A DNA stretch of 12,848 nt from Acidobacteriota bacterium (GCA_030550225.1 JAUQPV010000042.1:1-12848); one strand, 5' to 3'. Positions 6,781-12,848 are shown, counted from the stretch's first letter. Notes: a model not told the origin generated them from the letters alone. Translations and numbers: made by a program.

Positions 6781-8221
6781 CGACCTATCCACTGGAACCC
6801 TTCGGTGGACATTCATCCTGTCGACGCTGGGCCTGGCGGCGCTCCTGACTCTGGCGGCGGCCCAGGCCCGTCCCAAGTCCAAGGTCTTCCCCTACCCTGT
6901 CTACAAGCGGACCCTCCCGAACGGCCTGGACGTCATCGTCATCGAGACGCCCGAATTCAAGAACGTCCTGAGTTATAACACCCTCGTCTTGGCCGGCTCC
7001 CGCAATGAGACGGAGCCCGGCAAGACGGGCCTGGCCCATCTGTTCGAGCATATCCTGTTCCGCCACCGCTTTCAGGGTCGGGACGGCGGGTATCAAGACC
7101 TCGTCGAGAAGCTTGGAGCCCACAACAACGCCTGGACGTGGTTCGACGTGACGTTCTATCATCCCCTGACCTTCACGTCGAACCTGACGGGTCGCAAGAC
7201 GGCCGCCGAGTCGCTCCCGGGCCTGATCGAACTCGAATCCTCCCGTTTCAAGGCCCTGGACTTCACCGAGGAAATTTTCAAGACCGAGACGGGGGCCGTC
7301 CTCGGGGAATACCGCCGCCTGGCTTCCTTTCCGTCCCTGAAGCTGGAGGAACGCCTGGTGGCCCTGATGTTCCCGCACCACCCGTACGGCCACACGACCA
7401 TCGGTTACTATGAGGACGTCCTCGCTATGCCGAATCACTACGAGGCCGCCCGGAAGTTCTACGACACCTACTACCGGCCCAACAATTGCGTGCTCATCAT
7501 CGCCGGCGACGTACGGGCCCGGGACGTCTTTCCCCTCGTCGAACGTTACTACCGGGACTGGACGCCGAAGCCCGTCCCCGAGGTGAAGCCGACGGGCGAG
7601 CCGCCCCGGAAGGAACAGCGGGAACACATCCCGTGGGACGCCGACGTGGCCCCCCTCGTGTGGGTCGCTTACCGGATGCCGGCCTTCCGACCCGGGACGA
7701 CCGAGAGCGCCGTCGCCGAACTCCTCCAGGAACTCCTCGTGTCGGAAGCGGCGCCCCTGTACAAGAAACTCCGTTACGAGAAGCAGACCGTCAGTAGCCT
7801 CCAGTTCGAGGAGGGTAGCCAGGGCTTCGAGAGTTTCGACCCTCGGGTCCTCATCGTGAGCGCTCAGCTCTATAAAGACAAGTTTGCTCAGCGGGGCCCG
7901 GCTTACTTCGACGAGGTCATCCAGGACATCATCGCCGGCATCGACGAATTGAAGCACTTCTCCCAGCAGAAGGACGCCCGGTCCCAGCTCGAGACGATCA
8001 AAAGCAAGTACCGATACGATTTCCTGGCTTCCCTGTCGAGTCCGGCCGTCATCGCTCAGACGTTTGCTTGGTACTATCGCTTTGACCGGGACCCGGCCGT
8101 GTTCGAAAAGCTCTTAGACTCGGTCCAACGGCTCACGCCCGAAGATATCGACCGGTTTGCCCAGGCGCACTTTGTCCCCGAAAACCGGGTCGTCCTGACG
8201 CTGGCGTATGAGAAAAAATAG
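6764..8221 (+). CDS. M16 family zinc peptidase, catalytically competent subunit, exported
   Basis: Zinc metallopeptidase of the pitrilysin/MPP-like M16 family, 485 residues (M16B half-clam size), probably periplasmic. A signal peptide is visible (about 1-35: hydrophobic FILSTLGLAALLTLAAAQA). The inverted zinc motif HxxEH is H92-L-F-E95-H96 in GLAHLFEHILF. E175 and E182, seven residues apart in TETGAVLGEYRR, lie where the third zinc ligand is expected. The YYRPNNCVLIIAGDV stretch (236-250) closes the first M16 domain. In the second domain, at the substrate-binding Arg/Tyr pair, it reads LYKKLRYEKQTVSS: Arg is present but Tyr is replaced by Val. The ATG at 6764 has GGGAG 9 nt upstream. A cognate M16 gene lacking the zinc motif follows 240 bp downstream, suggesting a heterodimer. 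Confidence 0.95.
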   Translation: MRLLISDLSTGTLRWTFILSTLGLAALLTLAAAQARPKSKVFPYPVYKRTLPNGLDVIVIETPEFKNVLSYNTLVLAGSRNETEPGKTGLAHLFEHILFRHRFQGRDGGYQDLVEKLGAHNNAWTWFDVTFYHPLTFTSNLTGRKTAAESLPGLIELESSRFKALDFTEEIFKTETGAVLGEYRRLASFPSLKLEERLVALMFPHHPYGHTTIGYYEDVLAMPNHYEAARKFYDTYYRPNNCVLIIAGDVRARDVFPLVERYYRDWTPKPVPEVKPTGEPPRKEQREHIPWDADVAPLVWVAYRMPAFRPGTTESAVAELLQELLVSEAAPLYKKLRYEKQTVSSLQFEEGSQGFESFDPRVLIVSAQLYKDKFAQRGPAYFDEVIQDIIAGIDELKHFSQQKDARSQLETIKSKYRYDFLASLSSPAVIAQTFAWYYRFDRDPAVFEKLLDSVQRLTPEDIDRFAQAHFVPENRVVLTLAYEKK

Positions 8222-8284
8222 GTGCGGGGTGCTGGGTGTTGGGTGTTAGGTCCAAAGAGACCCCAGACCATAGACCATAGATCG
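8221..8284. repeat. Period-7 repeat (GGTGYTG type), array 3a
   Basis: Starting on the last base of the M16 stop codon: GGTGCGG, GGTGCTG, GGTGTTG, GGTGTTA, GGTCCAA. After 8 nt come CAGACCA, TAGACCA, TAGATCG (8264-8284). GGTGCTGGGTGTTGGGT (8228-8244) is an exact inverted repeat of 8370-8386, and GGTGTTGGGTGTTAGGT (8235-8251) of 8384-8400. The spacer RNA could therefore fold into a long hairpin with two alternative registers. Confidence 0.82.
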
Positions 8285-8363
8285 AAGGAGTCATTGGGAT
8301 ACACCGTCTCGAGACGAAGCGAGCCTGGCTTCCGAAACAAGTCGGTGGTCCGTAGTCTTTCTA

Positions 8364-8441
8364 CCCCATACCCAACACCCAGCACCTAACACCCAACACC
8401 GAATACCCCAATTCTCCAATCCGCAATCCGAAATTCGCAAT
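8364..8441. repeat. Period-7 repeat (CCCAACA then CCGCAAT types), array 3b
   Basis: Eleven 7-nt units, with one 1-nt slip: CCCCATA, CCCAACA, CCCAGCA, CCTAACA, CCCAACA, CCGAATA, CCCCAAT, (T) CTCCAAT, CCGCAAT, CCGAAAT, TCGCAAT. The first half is the reverse complement of array 3a; the second half is a different AT-richer unit. It ends 9 nt before the GGAG ribosome site of the second M16 gene. Confidence 0.82.
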
Positions 8442-8461
8442 CTTTAGGATGGAGTCTTCCG

Positions 8462-10063
8462 ATGCATCGGATGTGGCTGATCACGACCCTCGTGGGCTTT
8501 GTGTTTACCCTGGCGGTGGCGGCCGAGCCGCTTCCCCGTATCGTCTCGCTGAGTTCCCCGTCGGCCCTCCTAAAAATCCGGGTCATGGTGAAGGCCGGCT
8601 CGGCGATGGACCCTGCGGGCCTCGAGGGCCTGGCCTATCTCACGGGACGGCTTCTCATCGACGGCGGGTTCGGCGACCCCCGTCAGCCGGTCACGAAGGA
8701 CCGTCTGGCTGAAATCACGCGGCCTTGGGGGAGCGACGCCTTCCCCGAGGTTCGAGTCTCGAAGGAGACGACGACCTTCTCGATGACGGTCCCCCGGGAG
8801 GTCTTGGACCGTTACGTCCGAGAGGTCTTGACGCCGATGTTCCGCCAGCCGCTCTTTGCCGAACGAGAGCTCGAGCGGGTCCGGGCCGAAGCCCTTCAGG
8901 AGCTACAGTCGCTCCGCTTCGAGCAGATCGAGCTCGTCGGCCTAGTGGCGATGGATACCGTCATCCACGCCGGTACGTCGTATGCCCATCCCGTCATCGG
9001 TACGGCCCAGGGTCTCCGGCAAGTGACACCTGAAGCCGTTCGGCGTTTCTACGCGACGTACTATCGGCCCGACAACGTCATCGTCGGGGTCAGTAGCGCC
9101 GACCCGGCCGTCATCCGTCGGCTCGAGGCCGTCTGGCAGCAGCCCAGCTCCGTCCAGGCCGACCCCCTACCCCCGCGTTCGATCGACCCGCCGCCTCCGC
9201 CCCAGGGCCGAGAGGTCCTCATCATCGCCCTCCCCAGCGCCCTCTCGACGGGCTTGCACGCCGGCTTCCCCATCCCGATTACCCGGGCCCATCCGGACTA
9301 CTGGCCGCTGTATGTGGCCAACGTCTGGTTCGGGACTCACCGGGACAGCTTCTCCCACCTCTACCAGGTCATTCGGGAGGAGCGAGGCTACAACTACGGG
9401 GACTACTCGTACATCGAGCACTTCGAAGGCCGCCCCTTCTTTCTGTTCCCACCGACGAACACGCCCCGGCGGTACCAGTACTTCAGCATCTGGATCCGAC
9501 CCGTCGCCCACGACTACGCCGTCCACATTATGAAGGCCCTGACCTGGGAGCTGGAACACTTCATTCGCACGGGCCTCTCGGAGGAACAGTGCGAGCTCGC
9601 TAAGAACAAAGCTCGAGTCCTCCACCTGAACCTGGCCGAGACGATCGACCGCATGCTGGGCTACCGCCTGGACGACCTCTTCTATGGCCTGGACCCCGGG
9701 TATCTGGATGCCTACCTCGCCAGAGTCGAGGCCGTCACGTGCGAGCAGGTCAATGCGGCCATTCGTAAGTACTTGCAGGCCCGGGACCTCAAGTACGTCG
9801 TCGTGACCGACGAGAAGGTCGCCCCAAAGATCGCCGAGGCCATTGCCCAAAACGGTCCCGTGTGGGGCAAAAAGCCCGAAGACTACCAGATCCCCGTCCG
9901 GGAGGAGGGTGGTCGAAAGGTCTACATGGTCCCGGTTGACAAGCTCCCGACCCTTCAACGGGACGCCGCCTGGGCTTACTACTGGCTGGACATCCCCCGG
10001 GCGCGCATCCGTATCGTCCCGGTCGCCCAACTCTTCGAGACGGCGGGAGTCCCGGGGCAGTAA
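8462..10063 (+). CDS. M16 family peptidase-like protein, catalytically inactive partner subunit, exported
   Basis: M16-fold protein of 533 residues, probably periplasmic: signal peptide about 1-20 (MWLITTLVGFVFTLAVA) with AVA-AE as a likely cleavage site. The position of the zinc motif reads GLAYLTGRL (Y59, G62, R63 in place of H, E, H), so it cannot bind zinc in the family's way. It keeps YYRPDNVIVGV (200-210) and, in the second domain, LYQVIREERGYNYGDYSY with R305 and Y312, the Arg/Tyr pair used by M16B enzymes to hold substrate. This division of labour matches known heterodimeric bacterial M16B proteases. ATG 8462 has GGAG 7 nt upstream; ATG 8471 is an alternative. The last 96 bp before the stop are repeated at 10860-10955, beyond the toxin-antitoxin pair. 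Confidence 0.94.
   Translation: MHRMWLITTLVGFVFTLAVAAEPLPRIVSLSSPSALLKIRVMVKAGSAMDPAGLEGLAYLTGRLLIDGGFGDPRQPVTKDRLAEITRPWGSDAFPEVRVSKETTTFSMTVPREVLDRYVREVLTPMFRQPLFAERELERVRAEALQELQSLRFEQIELVGLVAMDTVIHAGTSYAHPVIGTAQGLRQVTPEAVRRFYATYYRPDNVIVGVSSADPAVIRRLEAVWQQPSSVQADPLPPRSIDPPPPPQGREVLIIALPSALSTGLHAGFPIPITRAHPDYWPLYVANVWFGTHRDSFSHLYQVIREERGYNYGDYSYIEHFEGRPFFLFPPTNTPRRYQYFSIWIRPVAHDYAVHIMKALTWELEHFIRTGLSEEQCELAKNKARVLHLNLAETIDRMLGYRLDDLFYGLDPGYLDAYLARVEAVTCEQVNAAIRKYLQARDLKYVVVTDEKVAPKIAEAIAQNGPVWGKKPEDYQIPVREEGGRKVYMVPVDKLPTLQRDAAWAYYWLDIPRARIRIVPVAQLFETAGVPGQ
9959..10054 (+). repeat. 96-bp direct repeat, copy A (3' end of second M16 gene)
   Basis: Identical to 10860-10955 at 90 of 96 positions by manual alignment (constant offset of 901). 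The first 38 bases are identical. Three of the differences are silent and three produce two amino-acid changes (Ala to Glu, Gly to Arg). The copies bracket about 805 bp containing vapBC. Confidence 0.93.
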
Positions 10064-10116
10064 GCCCATCCGACCCATCCGGAGTGGCAACGAGATGTAA
10101 GATTCGATCTCATGAC

Positions 10117-10153
10117 TTGACCTCTATGCATTCCTTACTTAACTTAAAGTAAG
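10117..10153 (+). promoter_or_regulatory. vapBC promoter with overlapping operator palindrome
   Basis: TTGACC (10117-10122), a 17-nt spacer and TAACTT (10140-10145, matching the key T, A and final T of the -10 box). The inverted repeat CTTACTT-aactta-AAGTAAG (10134-10140 and 10147-10153) covers the -10 box. AbrB-fold antitoxins usually repress their own promoter by binding such palindromes, so this is a likely VapB operator. Confidence 0.55.
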
Positions 10154-10172
10154 ACATGAAGGAGACGCCTTT

Positions 10173-10478
10173 ATGCGAGCGACGGCTCGAGTTACCGCCA
10201 AGGGCCAAGTGACGATCCCCGCTCAGGTTCGACGGGCTTTAGGCATTCAAGTCGGCAGCGAACTTCTCTTTGAGGTTCGGCCAGACCGGACGGCCCTCAT
10301 TCAGCCGGTGCGCCGTCGGCGACTTCCCGAACTGGCGGGGGCGCTCCGGCCCACCCGCCCGTTTCTGGGAATGACCGCCGTCCGAGAGGAAGTCGGACGG
10401 CGGCTGGGGGAGTCGATGAGTCGTGGGGACTCGGTTGTGGGTCGACGCCAACGTCATCGTTCGCCACATCACCGGTGA
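10173..10478 (+). CDS. vapB: AbrB-type antitoxin (VapB)
   Basis: Antitoxin of 101 residues. Residues 1-47 are a SpoVT/AbrB swapped-hairpin DNA-binding domain (TAKGQVTIPAQVRRALGIQVGSELLFEV). The remainder is the less conserved toxin-neutralising tail, ending in a basic, His/Arg-rich stretch. It would sequester the downstream PIN toxin and repress the shared promoter. ATG 10173 has AAGGAG with 8 nt spacing. Its frame overlaps the toxin by 56 nt, longer than the usual 1-10 nt, so the last 18 residues may be an accidental extension of the antitoxin rather than a functional part. Confidence 0.88.
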   Translation: MRATARVTAKGQVTIPAQVRRALGIQVGSELLFEVRPDRTALIQPVRRRRLPELAGALRPTRPFLGMTAVREEVGRRLGESMSRGDSVVGRRQRHRSPHHR

Positions 10479-10827
10479 TCCCCCGGACATGGCCCGACGG
10501 GCAACGGACTTGATGCAGCGGGCCGACCGGGGAGAAATTACGCTGGTCGTGGCCGAGATCGTCGTCGCCGAGGCCTTTTGGGTCTTACGGTCCTTTTACG
10601 GACATCCGTCTCGGCAAGTCGCCGGGGTCCTGATGGACTTTCTCCGGGCCCCGGGCATCCGGGCCGTCGGGCGGCAACGGCTGTTGCAGGCGTTAGAGCT
10701 CGTCCAACGACAGGGCGTCGATATCGCCGATGCTCTGCTGACAGTCCAGGCAGCTCGAGCGGGCGAGAAGGTGTGTTCCTTTGACCTTGATTTCCAAGGG
10801 CTTCCCGTCGAGTGGGAACCGCCTTGA
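10423..10827 (+). CDS. vapC: PIN-domain ribonuclease toxin (VapC)
   Basis: Toxin of 134 residues, the normal VapC length. PIN-domain acidic residues are all present: D8 (LWVDANVIV), E45/E50 (VVAEIVVAEAFWVL), D100/D103 (GVDIADALL) and D121/D123 (SFDLDF). These coordinate Mg2+ for RNA cleavage; VapC toxins typically cut tRNA or rRNA and stop translation. The start is GTG at 10423, inside the antitoxin reading frame, with GGGAG 10 nt upstream, so translation is probably coupled to vapB. No ATG lies near the conserved N-terminus in this frame. The gene ends 32 nt before the second copy of the M16-derived repeat. Confidence 0.92.
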   Translation: MGTRLWVDANVIVRHITGDPPDMARRATDLMQRADRGEITLVVAEIVVAEAFWVLRSFYGHPSRQVAGVLMDFLRAPGIRAVGRQRLLQALELVQRQGVDIADALLTVQAARAGEKVCSFDLDFQGLPVEWEPP

Positions 10828-10859
10828 GGACGACAGGCTGGCCTCAGCGGCGGCCGTTC

Positions 10860-10957
10860 CGGGACGCCGCCTGGGCTTACTACTGGCTGGACATCCCGAG
10901 GGAGCGCATCCGCATCGTCCCGGTCGCCCAACTCTTCGAGACGGCGAGGGTCCCGTG
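10860..10957 (+). pseudogene. Remnant of an M16 gene 3' end (direct repeat copy B)
   Basis: This stretch encodes, in one frame, RDAAWAYYWLDIPRERIR followed by IVPVAQLFETARVP and TGA. It is nearly the same as the C-terminus of the M16 protein ending at 10063. No start codon or upstream M16 homology is present: similarity begins abruptly at 10860. A stem AGGGTCCCG/CGGGACCTT (10947-10955 with 10972-10980, one G-U pair) spans its stop codon and might be the old terminator. It is either the displaced original end of the M16 gene or a scrap of another M16 paralogue. Confidence 0.85.
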
Positions 10958-10978
10958 AATTGGCGTGTTCCCGGGACC

Positions 10979-11006
10979 TTGACTTCAGGAACCTTGCCGC
11001 TAAGCA
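10979..11006 (+). promoter_or_regulatory. Possible promoter of the ATPase/TOPRIM-like pair
   Basis: TTGACT (10979-10984), then 16 nt, then TAAGCA (11001-11006). The -35 box matches 5 of 6; the -10 is weak. It lies in the only non-coding stretch upstream of the operon. Tentative. Confidence 0.25.
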
Positions 11007-11048
11007 TAGAAGCCCCGGCCGGTGGGTCGGATGGGCACAGGGCAAAAG

Positions 11049-12101
11049 ATGATTATTCAGAAATTAGAGATAAATAATTTTAAATCCATCGAGCGTGTCG
11101 TCTTAGAATGCCGCCGTATCAATGTCTTTATTGGAAAACCGAATACGGGCAAGTCCAACCTATTGGAAAGCCTGGGTATCTTCTCCGTTTGTTATAATTC
11201 CAATCATTTCCCAGAAGGTCTGGTCCGGTACGACTCCCTGCCAGACCTGTTCTTCGATAGGAACTTTACACAAGCTATTGAAGTGTCGGTCAATGATACA
11301 CCCTTTCCCAGTGAGTCCGCTCAGCCGACCCCGCGGCATGAGGTCGAAAAGAAGGGTTGGGTCTACAAAATCAGCTTTCAGGACAACTCTTTCATGGGAA
11401 AGGGTTATATTTCCTATACCACACATGGGTACGCCGCATATGTGGGCACCTTCGAATTCAGTCTGGATTCCACAGGTCGCGGTTCTTTAAAAGTTTTTCA
11501 GCCTTCGCCTATTCGGTTTTACCGTTTCAAGCCCCTCAAGGAATTTCCAGGCCCAGTAGTCGACTATCTCTTACCGCCTCACGGGGATAACCTCCTTCAG
11601 GTCTTACAAACCTACCGGGAACTTCGCCAAGACGTCGCCCGCCTGCTTCATGAGTACGACCTTCGGATCGTCATCGACTTGGAGGACTGGAAGCTCCGCA
11701 TTCAGAGGCAATTTGACGATATCATTGTATGGTACCCTTATTCAGTCCTTTCCGACACCCTCCAGCGGCTCATCTTTTATCTGGCGGCTATCGAGACCAA
11801 TCGGAATGCCGTCCTGCTTTTGGAAGAGCCGGAATCGCATGCCTTCCCCTTCTACACGAAATACTTGGGAGAGCGCATCGCCCTGGATAAGTCGAACCAG
11901 TATTTTATTTCCACGCACAACCCCTACCTGCTCTTCCCGTTGGTCGAGAAGACGCCTCGTGACGAAATCCAAGTGTTTGTGACTTCTATGGAGAATCACC
12001 GAACTCAAGTCCGACCGATTTCAGAGAAGGCTATGCAGGATCTCCTGGACCTGGACGTGGACGTCTTTTTCGAACTGGATCGCCTCTTGGGCGCTCGATG
12101 A
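11049..12101 (+). CDS. AAA/ABC-type ATPase of the OLD / AAA_15-21 kind
   Basis: Soluble ATPase of 350 residues. Walker A is GKPNTGKS (29-36) in the family-typical opening IIQKLEINNFKSIERV...INVFIG. A signature-like LSDTLQRLIFYLAAIE lies at about 234-249, Walker B is VLLLEEPESHAFP (255-267), and the H-loop is STHNPYLL (H290). This order matches OLD-family and related overcoming-lysogenization-defect or SMC-like ATPases found in many phage-defence and DNA-repair systems. There is no TOPRIM domain on this chain; a small protein with TOPRIM-like motifs follows with ATGA overlap. By eye the gene is clearly poorer in GC than its neighbours (for example 11049-11090), suggesting transfer. Upstream in-frame starts exist (GTG 11022, ATG 11031); ATG 11049 is preferred because MIIQKLEINNFKSI is the usual N-terminus, though its ribosome site (AGGG) is weak. 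Confidence 0.88.
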   Translation: MIIQKLEINNFKSIERVVLECRRINVFIGKPNTGKSNLLESLGIFSVCYNSNHFPEGLVRYDSLPDLFFDRNFTQAIEVSVNDTPFPSESAQPTPRHEVEKKGWVYKISFQDNSFMGKGYISYTTHGYAAYVGTFEFSLDSTGRGSLKVFQPSPIRFYRFKPLKEFPGPVVDYLLPPHGDNLLQVLQTYRELRQDVARLLHEYDLRIVIDLEDWKLRIQRQFDDIIVWYPYSVLSDTLQRLIFYLAAIETNRNAVLLLEEPESHAFPFYTKYLGERIALDKSNQYFISTHNPYLLFPLVEKTPRDEIQVFVTSMENHRTQVRPISEKAMQDLLDLDVDVFFELDRLLGAR

Positions 12102-12577
12102 AGATCTACGTCGAATGTAAGCCTGATGAGGTCCTCCTCAGAAAACTGGGTATCCGCCCTCAGTCGATCCGCCATGCCGGCGATAAGGGCCGCGTGTGTC
12201 GGAATCTCCAAAAGGACCGAGGATCCATGGGTATCGTGGACGAAGATCCGGGTAGTCCCCAGCCCTCTTACATGGAGCGACTTCGACTCCTCCAAGACCA
12301 GCATGGAATTCGGGTCTTGGAAGACCCCCCATGTCAGAGTCGGCTCATCGTCTTGTGCCCCCGCTTGGAGGGTTGGATTTTAGACGCGGCCCGGCAGGCC
12401 GGTATAGAGGTCGAGCGACGCTTCGGACTCCCGGACGACGAGACCCGATTTCACAAGATCATCAACCTAAATATAGATAAATTTGAAGAACTGATCGAAG
12501 CCCTGCTTCAGCGACAGAGTCCCAGACTCCGAGCCTTAAGGGCCATCGTCGGCTTTCGTCGCGGCCGACGGCGCTGA
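12098..12577 (+). CDS. Small protein with TOPRIM-like acidic motifs, partner of the ATPase
   Basis: Protein of 159 residues, not assigned to a named family with confidence. Its start IYVECKPDEVLLRKLGI (E6, D10) resembles the first TOPRIM motif (VEG-x-x-D-x-x-LL-x-x-LG), and MGIVDEDPG (D48, D50) resembles the DxD motif. A compact TOPRIM-type metal-dependent nuclease or phosphoryl-transfer fold is therefore suggested. The second half has LCPRLEGWILDAARQAGI and FGLPDDETRFHKIINLNIDKFEELIEALL, then a basic tail GFRRGRRR that could contact nucleic acid. The ATG overlaps the ATPase stop (ATGA), so the two are translationally coupled and probably form one complex. OLD-family nucleases carry ATPase and TOPRIM on one chain, and PARIS splits them; the effector here is much smaller than AriB. 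Function is inference. Confidence 0.8.
   Translation: MKIYVECKPDEVLLRKLGIRPQSIRHAGDKGRVCRNLQKDRGSMGIVDEDPGSPQPSYMERLRLLQDQHGIRVLEDPPCQSRLIVLCPRLEGWILDAARQAGIEVERRFGLPDDETRFHKIINLNIDKFEELIEALLQRQSPRLRALRAIVGFRRGRRR
12547..12570 (+). terminator. Possible hairpin at the end of the ATPase operon
   Basis: CGTCGGC (12547-12553) pairs with GCCGACG (12564-12570) around a 10-nt loop, inside the last codons of the TOPRIM-like gene. No T tract follows. The next gene is convergent, ending 7 nt away, so a termination signal is expected here, but this is weak evidence. Confidence 0.25.
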
Positions 12578-12584
12578 TACCTCT

Positions 12585-12848
12585 CTACTTGCCCGATAGA
12601 CTGTCTCGGCGGGTTTTCGGCGGGGCCTGCTTGGAGCGGATGTAGTCGTCGACGATCCCCTCGAGGACGTCCAAGGGGATCGCCCCGTTCCGCAGGACGA
12701 CGTCGTGGAACTCCCGGACGTCGAACGCCGGCCCCAGCGCCTCCTCGGCCCGCCGGCGAAGTTCCCGAATCTTAAGCTCCCCCATCTTGTACGCCAGGGC
12801 TTGGCCGGGCCAGACGATGTAGCGGTCGACCTCGGCCTCGATGTTGTG
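12585..12848 (-). CDS. DUF885 family protein, C-terminal part (runs off right edge)
   Basis: The frame is open from the window edge to the TAG at 12585; 87 codons are visible. DRYIVWPGQALAYKMGELKI, then ELRRRAEEALGPAFDVREFHDVVLRNGAIPLDVLE, is the characteristic end of DUF885 proteins: the R-Y-x-x-x-P-G-Q-A-x-x-Y-K-x-G segment and the FHD...G-x-x-PL segment. DUF885 members are roughly 550-600-residue proteins, often exported and thought to be zinc-peptidase-like. The gene is convergent with the ATPase/TOPRIM-like operon. The start and any signal peptide are outside the window. Confidence 0.93.
   Translation of the reverse strand, partial: HNIEAEVDRYIVWPGQALAYKMGELKIRELRRRAEEALGPAFDVREFHDVVLRNGAIPLDVLEGIVDDYIRSKQAPPKTRRDSLSGK

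Noticed and set aside
6785..7957. 390-codon open frame on the minus strand opposite the first M16 gene
   Set aside because: Antisense to a gene with intact HxxEH and signal peptide; no motif and no initiation signals.
8221..8441. CRISPR-like array
   Set aside because: The repeats have a 7-nt period with degenerate units and no spacers of uniform length, and no cas gene is near.
9959..10957. Insertion sequence or composite transposon carrying vapBC
   Set aside because: No transposase or integrase gene and no terminal inverted repeats; the flanking direct repeat is M16 coding sequence.
11049..12577. Identification as a PARIS or Gabija system
   Set aside because: PARIS AriB is larger with a DUF4435 signature, and Gabija GajA carries TOPRIM on the ATPase chain with a UvrD-like GajB. 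Neither fits; only a general resemblance can be claimed.

Overview
The window is GC-rich bacterial chromosome with little intergenic space. No gene fixes the taxon. The Oar-like TonB-dependent receptor with an N-terminal carboxypeptidase-regulatory-like domain, paired M16 peptidases, a DUF885 protein and an acyl-CoA dehydrogenase would fit Acidobacteriota or a related Gram-negative lineage; this placement is inference. The genes with signal peptides and the beta-barrel receptor show a diderm cell.

Left part, minus strand (1-6263): from right to left, a TonB-dependent receptor (3354-6263), tRNA-Val(CAC) with its own promoter, a six-domain ribosomal protein S1-like protein (1095-3014), a HIT-family nucleotide hydrolase/transferase (475-990), and the N-terminal third of an acyl-CoA dehydrogenase that runs off the left edge. 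The HIT and dehydrogenase genes are 10 bp apart and probably cotranscribed.

Middle, plus strand (6440-10063): a 500-bp divergent spacer holds a good sigma70-type promoter, a long structured leader and several arrays of 7- and 8-nt degenerate repeats. It drives two M16 peptidase-like genes. The first keeps the HxxEH zinc site but lacks the Tyr of the substrate-binding Arg/Tyr pair. The second has lost the zinc site but keeps Arg/Tyr. They look like the two halves of one secreted heterodimeric protease.

Right part (10064-12848): an accessory segment. A vapBC-type toxin-antitoxin pair with a promoter/operator palindrome is bracketed by a 96-bp direct repeat derived from the 3' end of the second M16 gene. 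Next comes a less GC-rich two-gene unit with ATGA overlap: an OLD/AAA-type ATPase and a 159-residue protein with TOPRIM-like acidic motifs. This is the best candidate for an undescribed, possibly defensive, system. The window closes with the C-terminus of a DUF885 protein on the minus strand.

The most unusual non-coding feature is a set of period-7 repeats (TRCRRGA and TGTTGGG/GGTGYTG families) found at three separate intergenic sites, plus period-8 arrays in the leader of the M16 operon.
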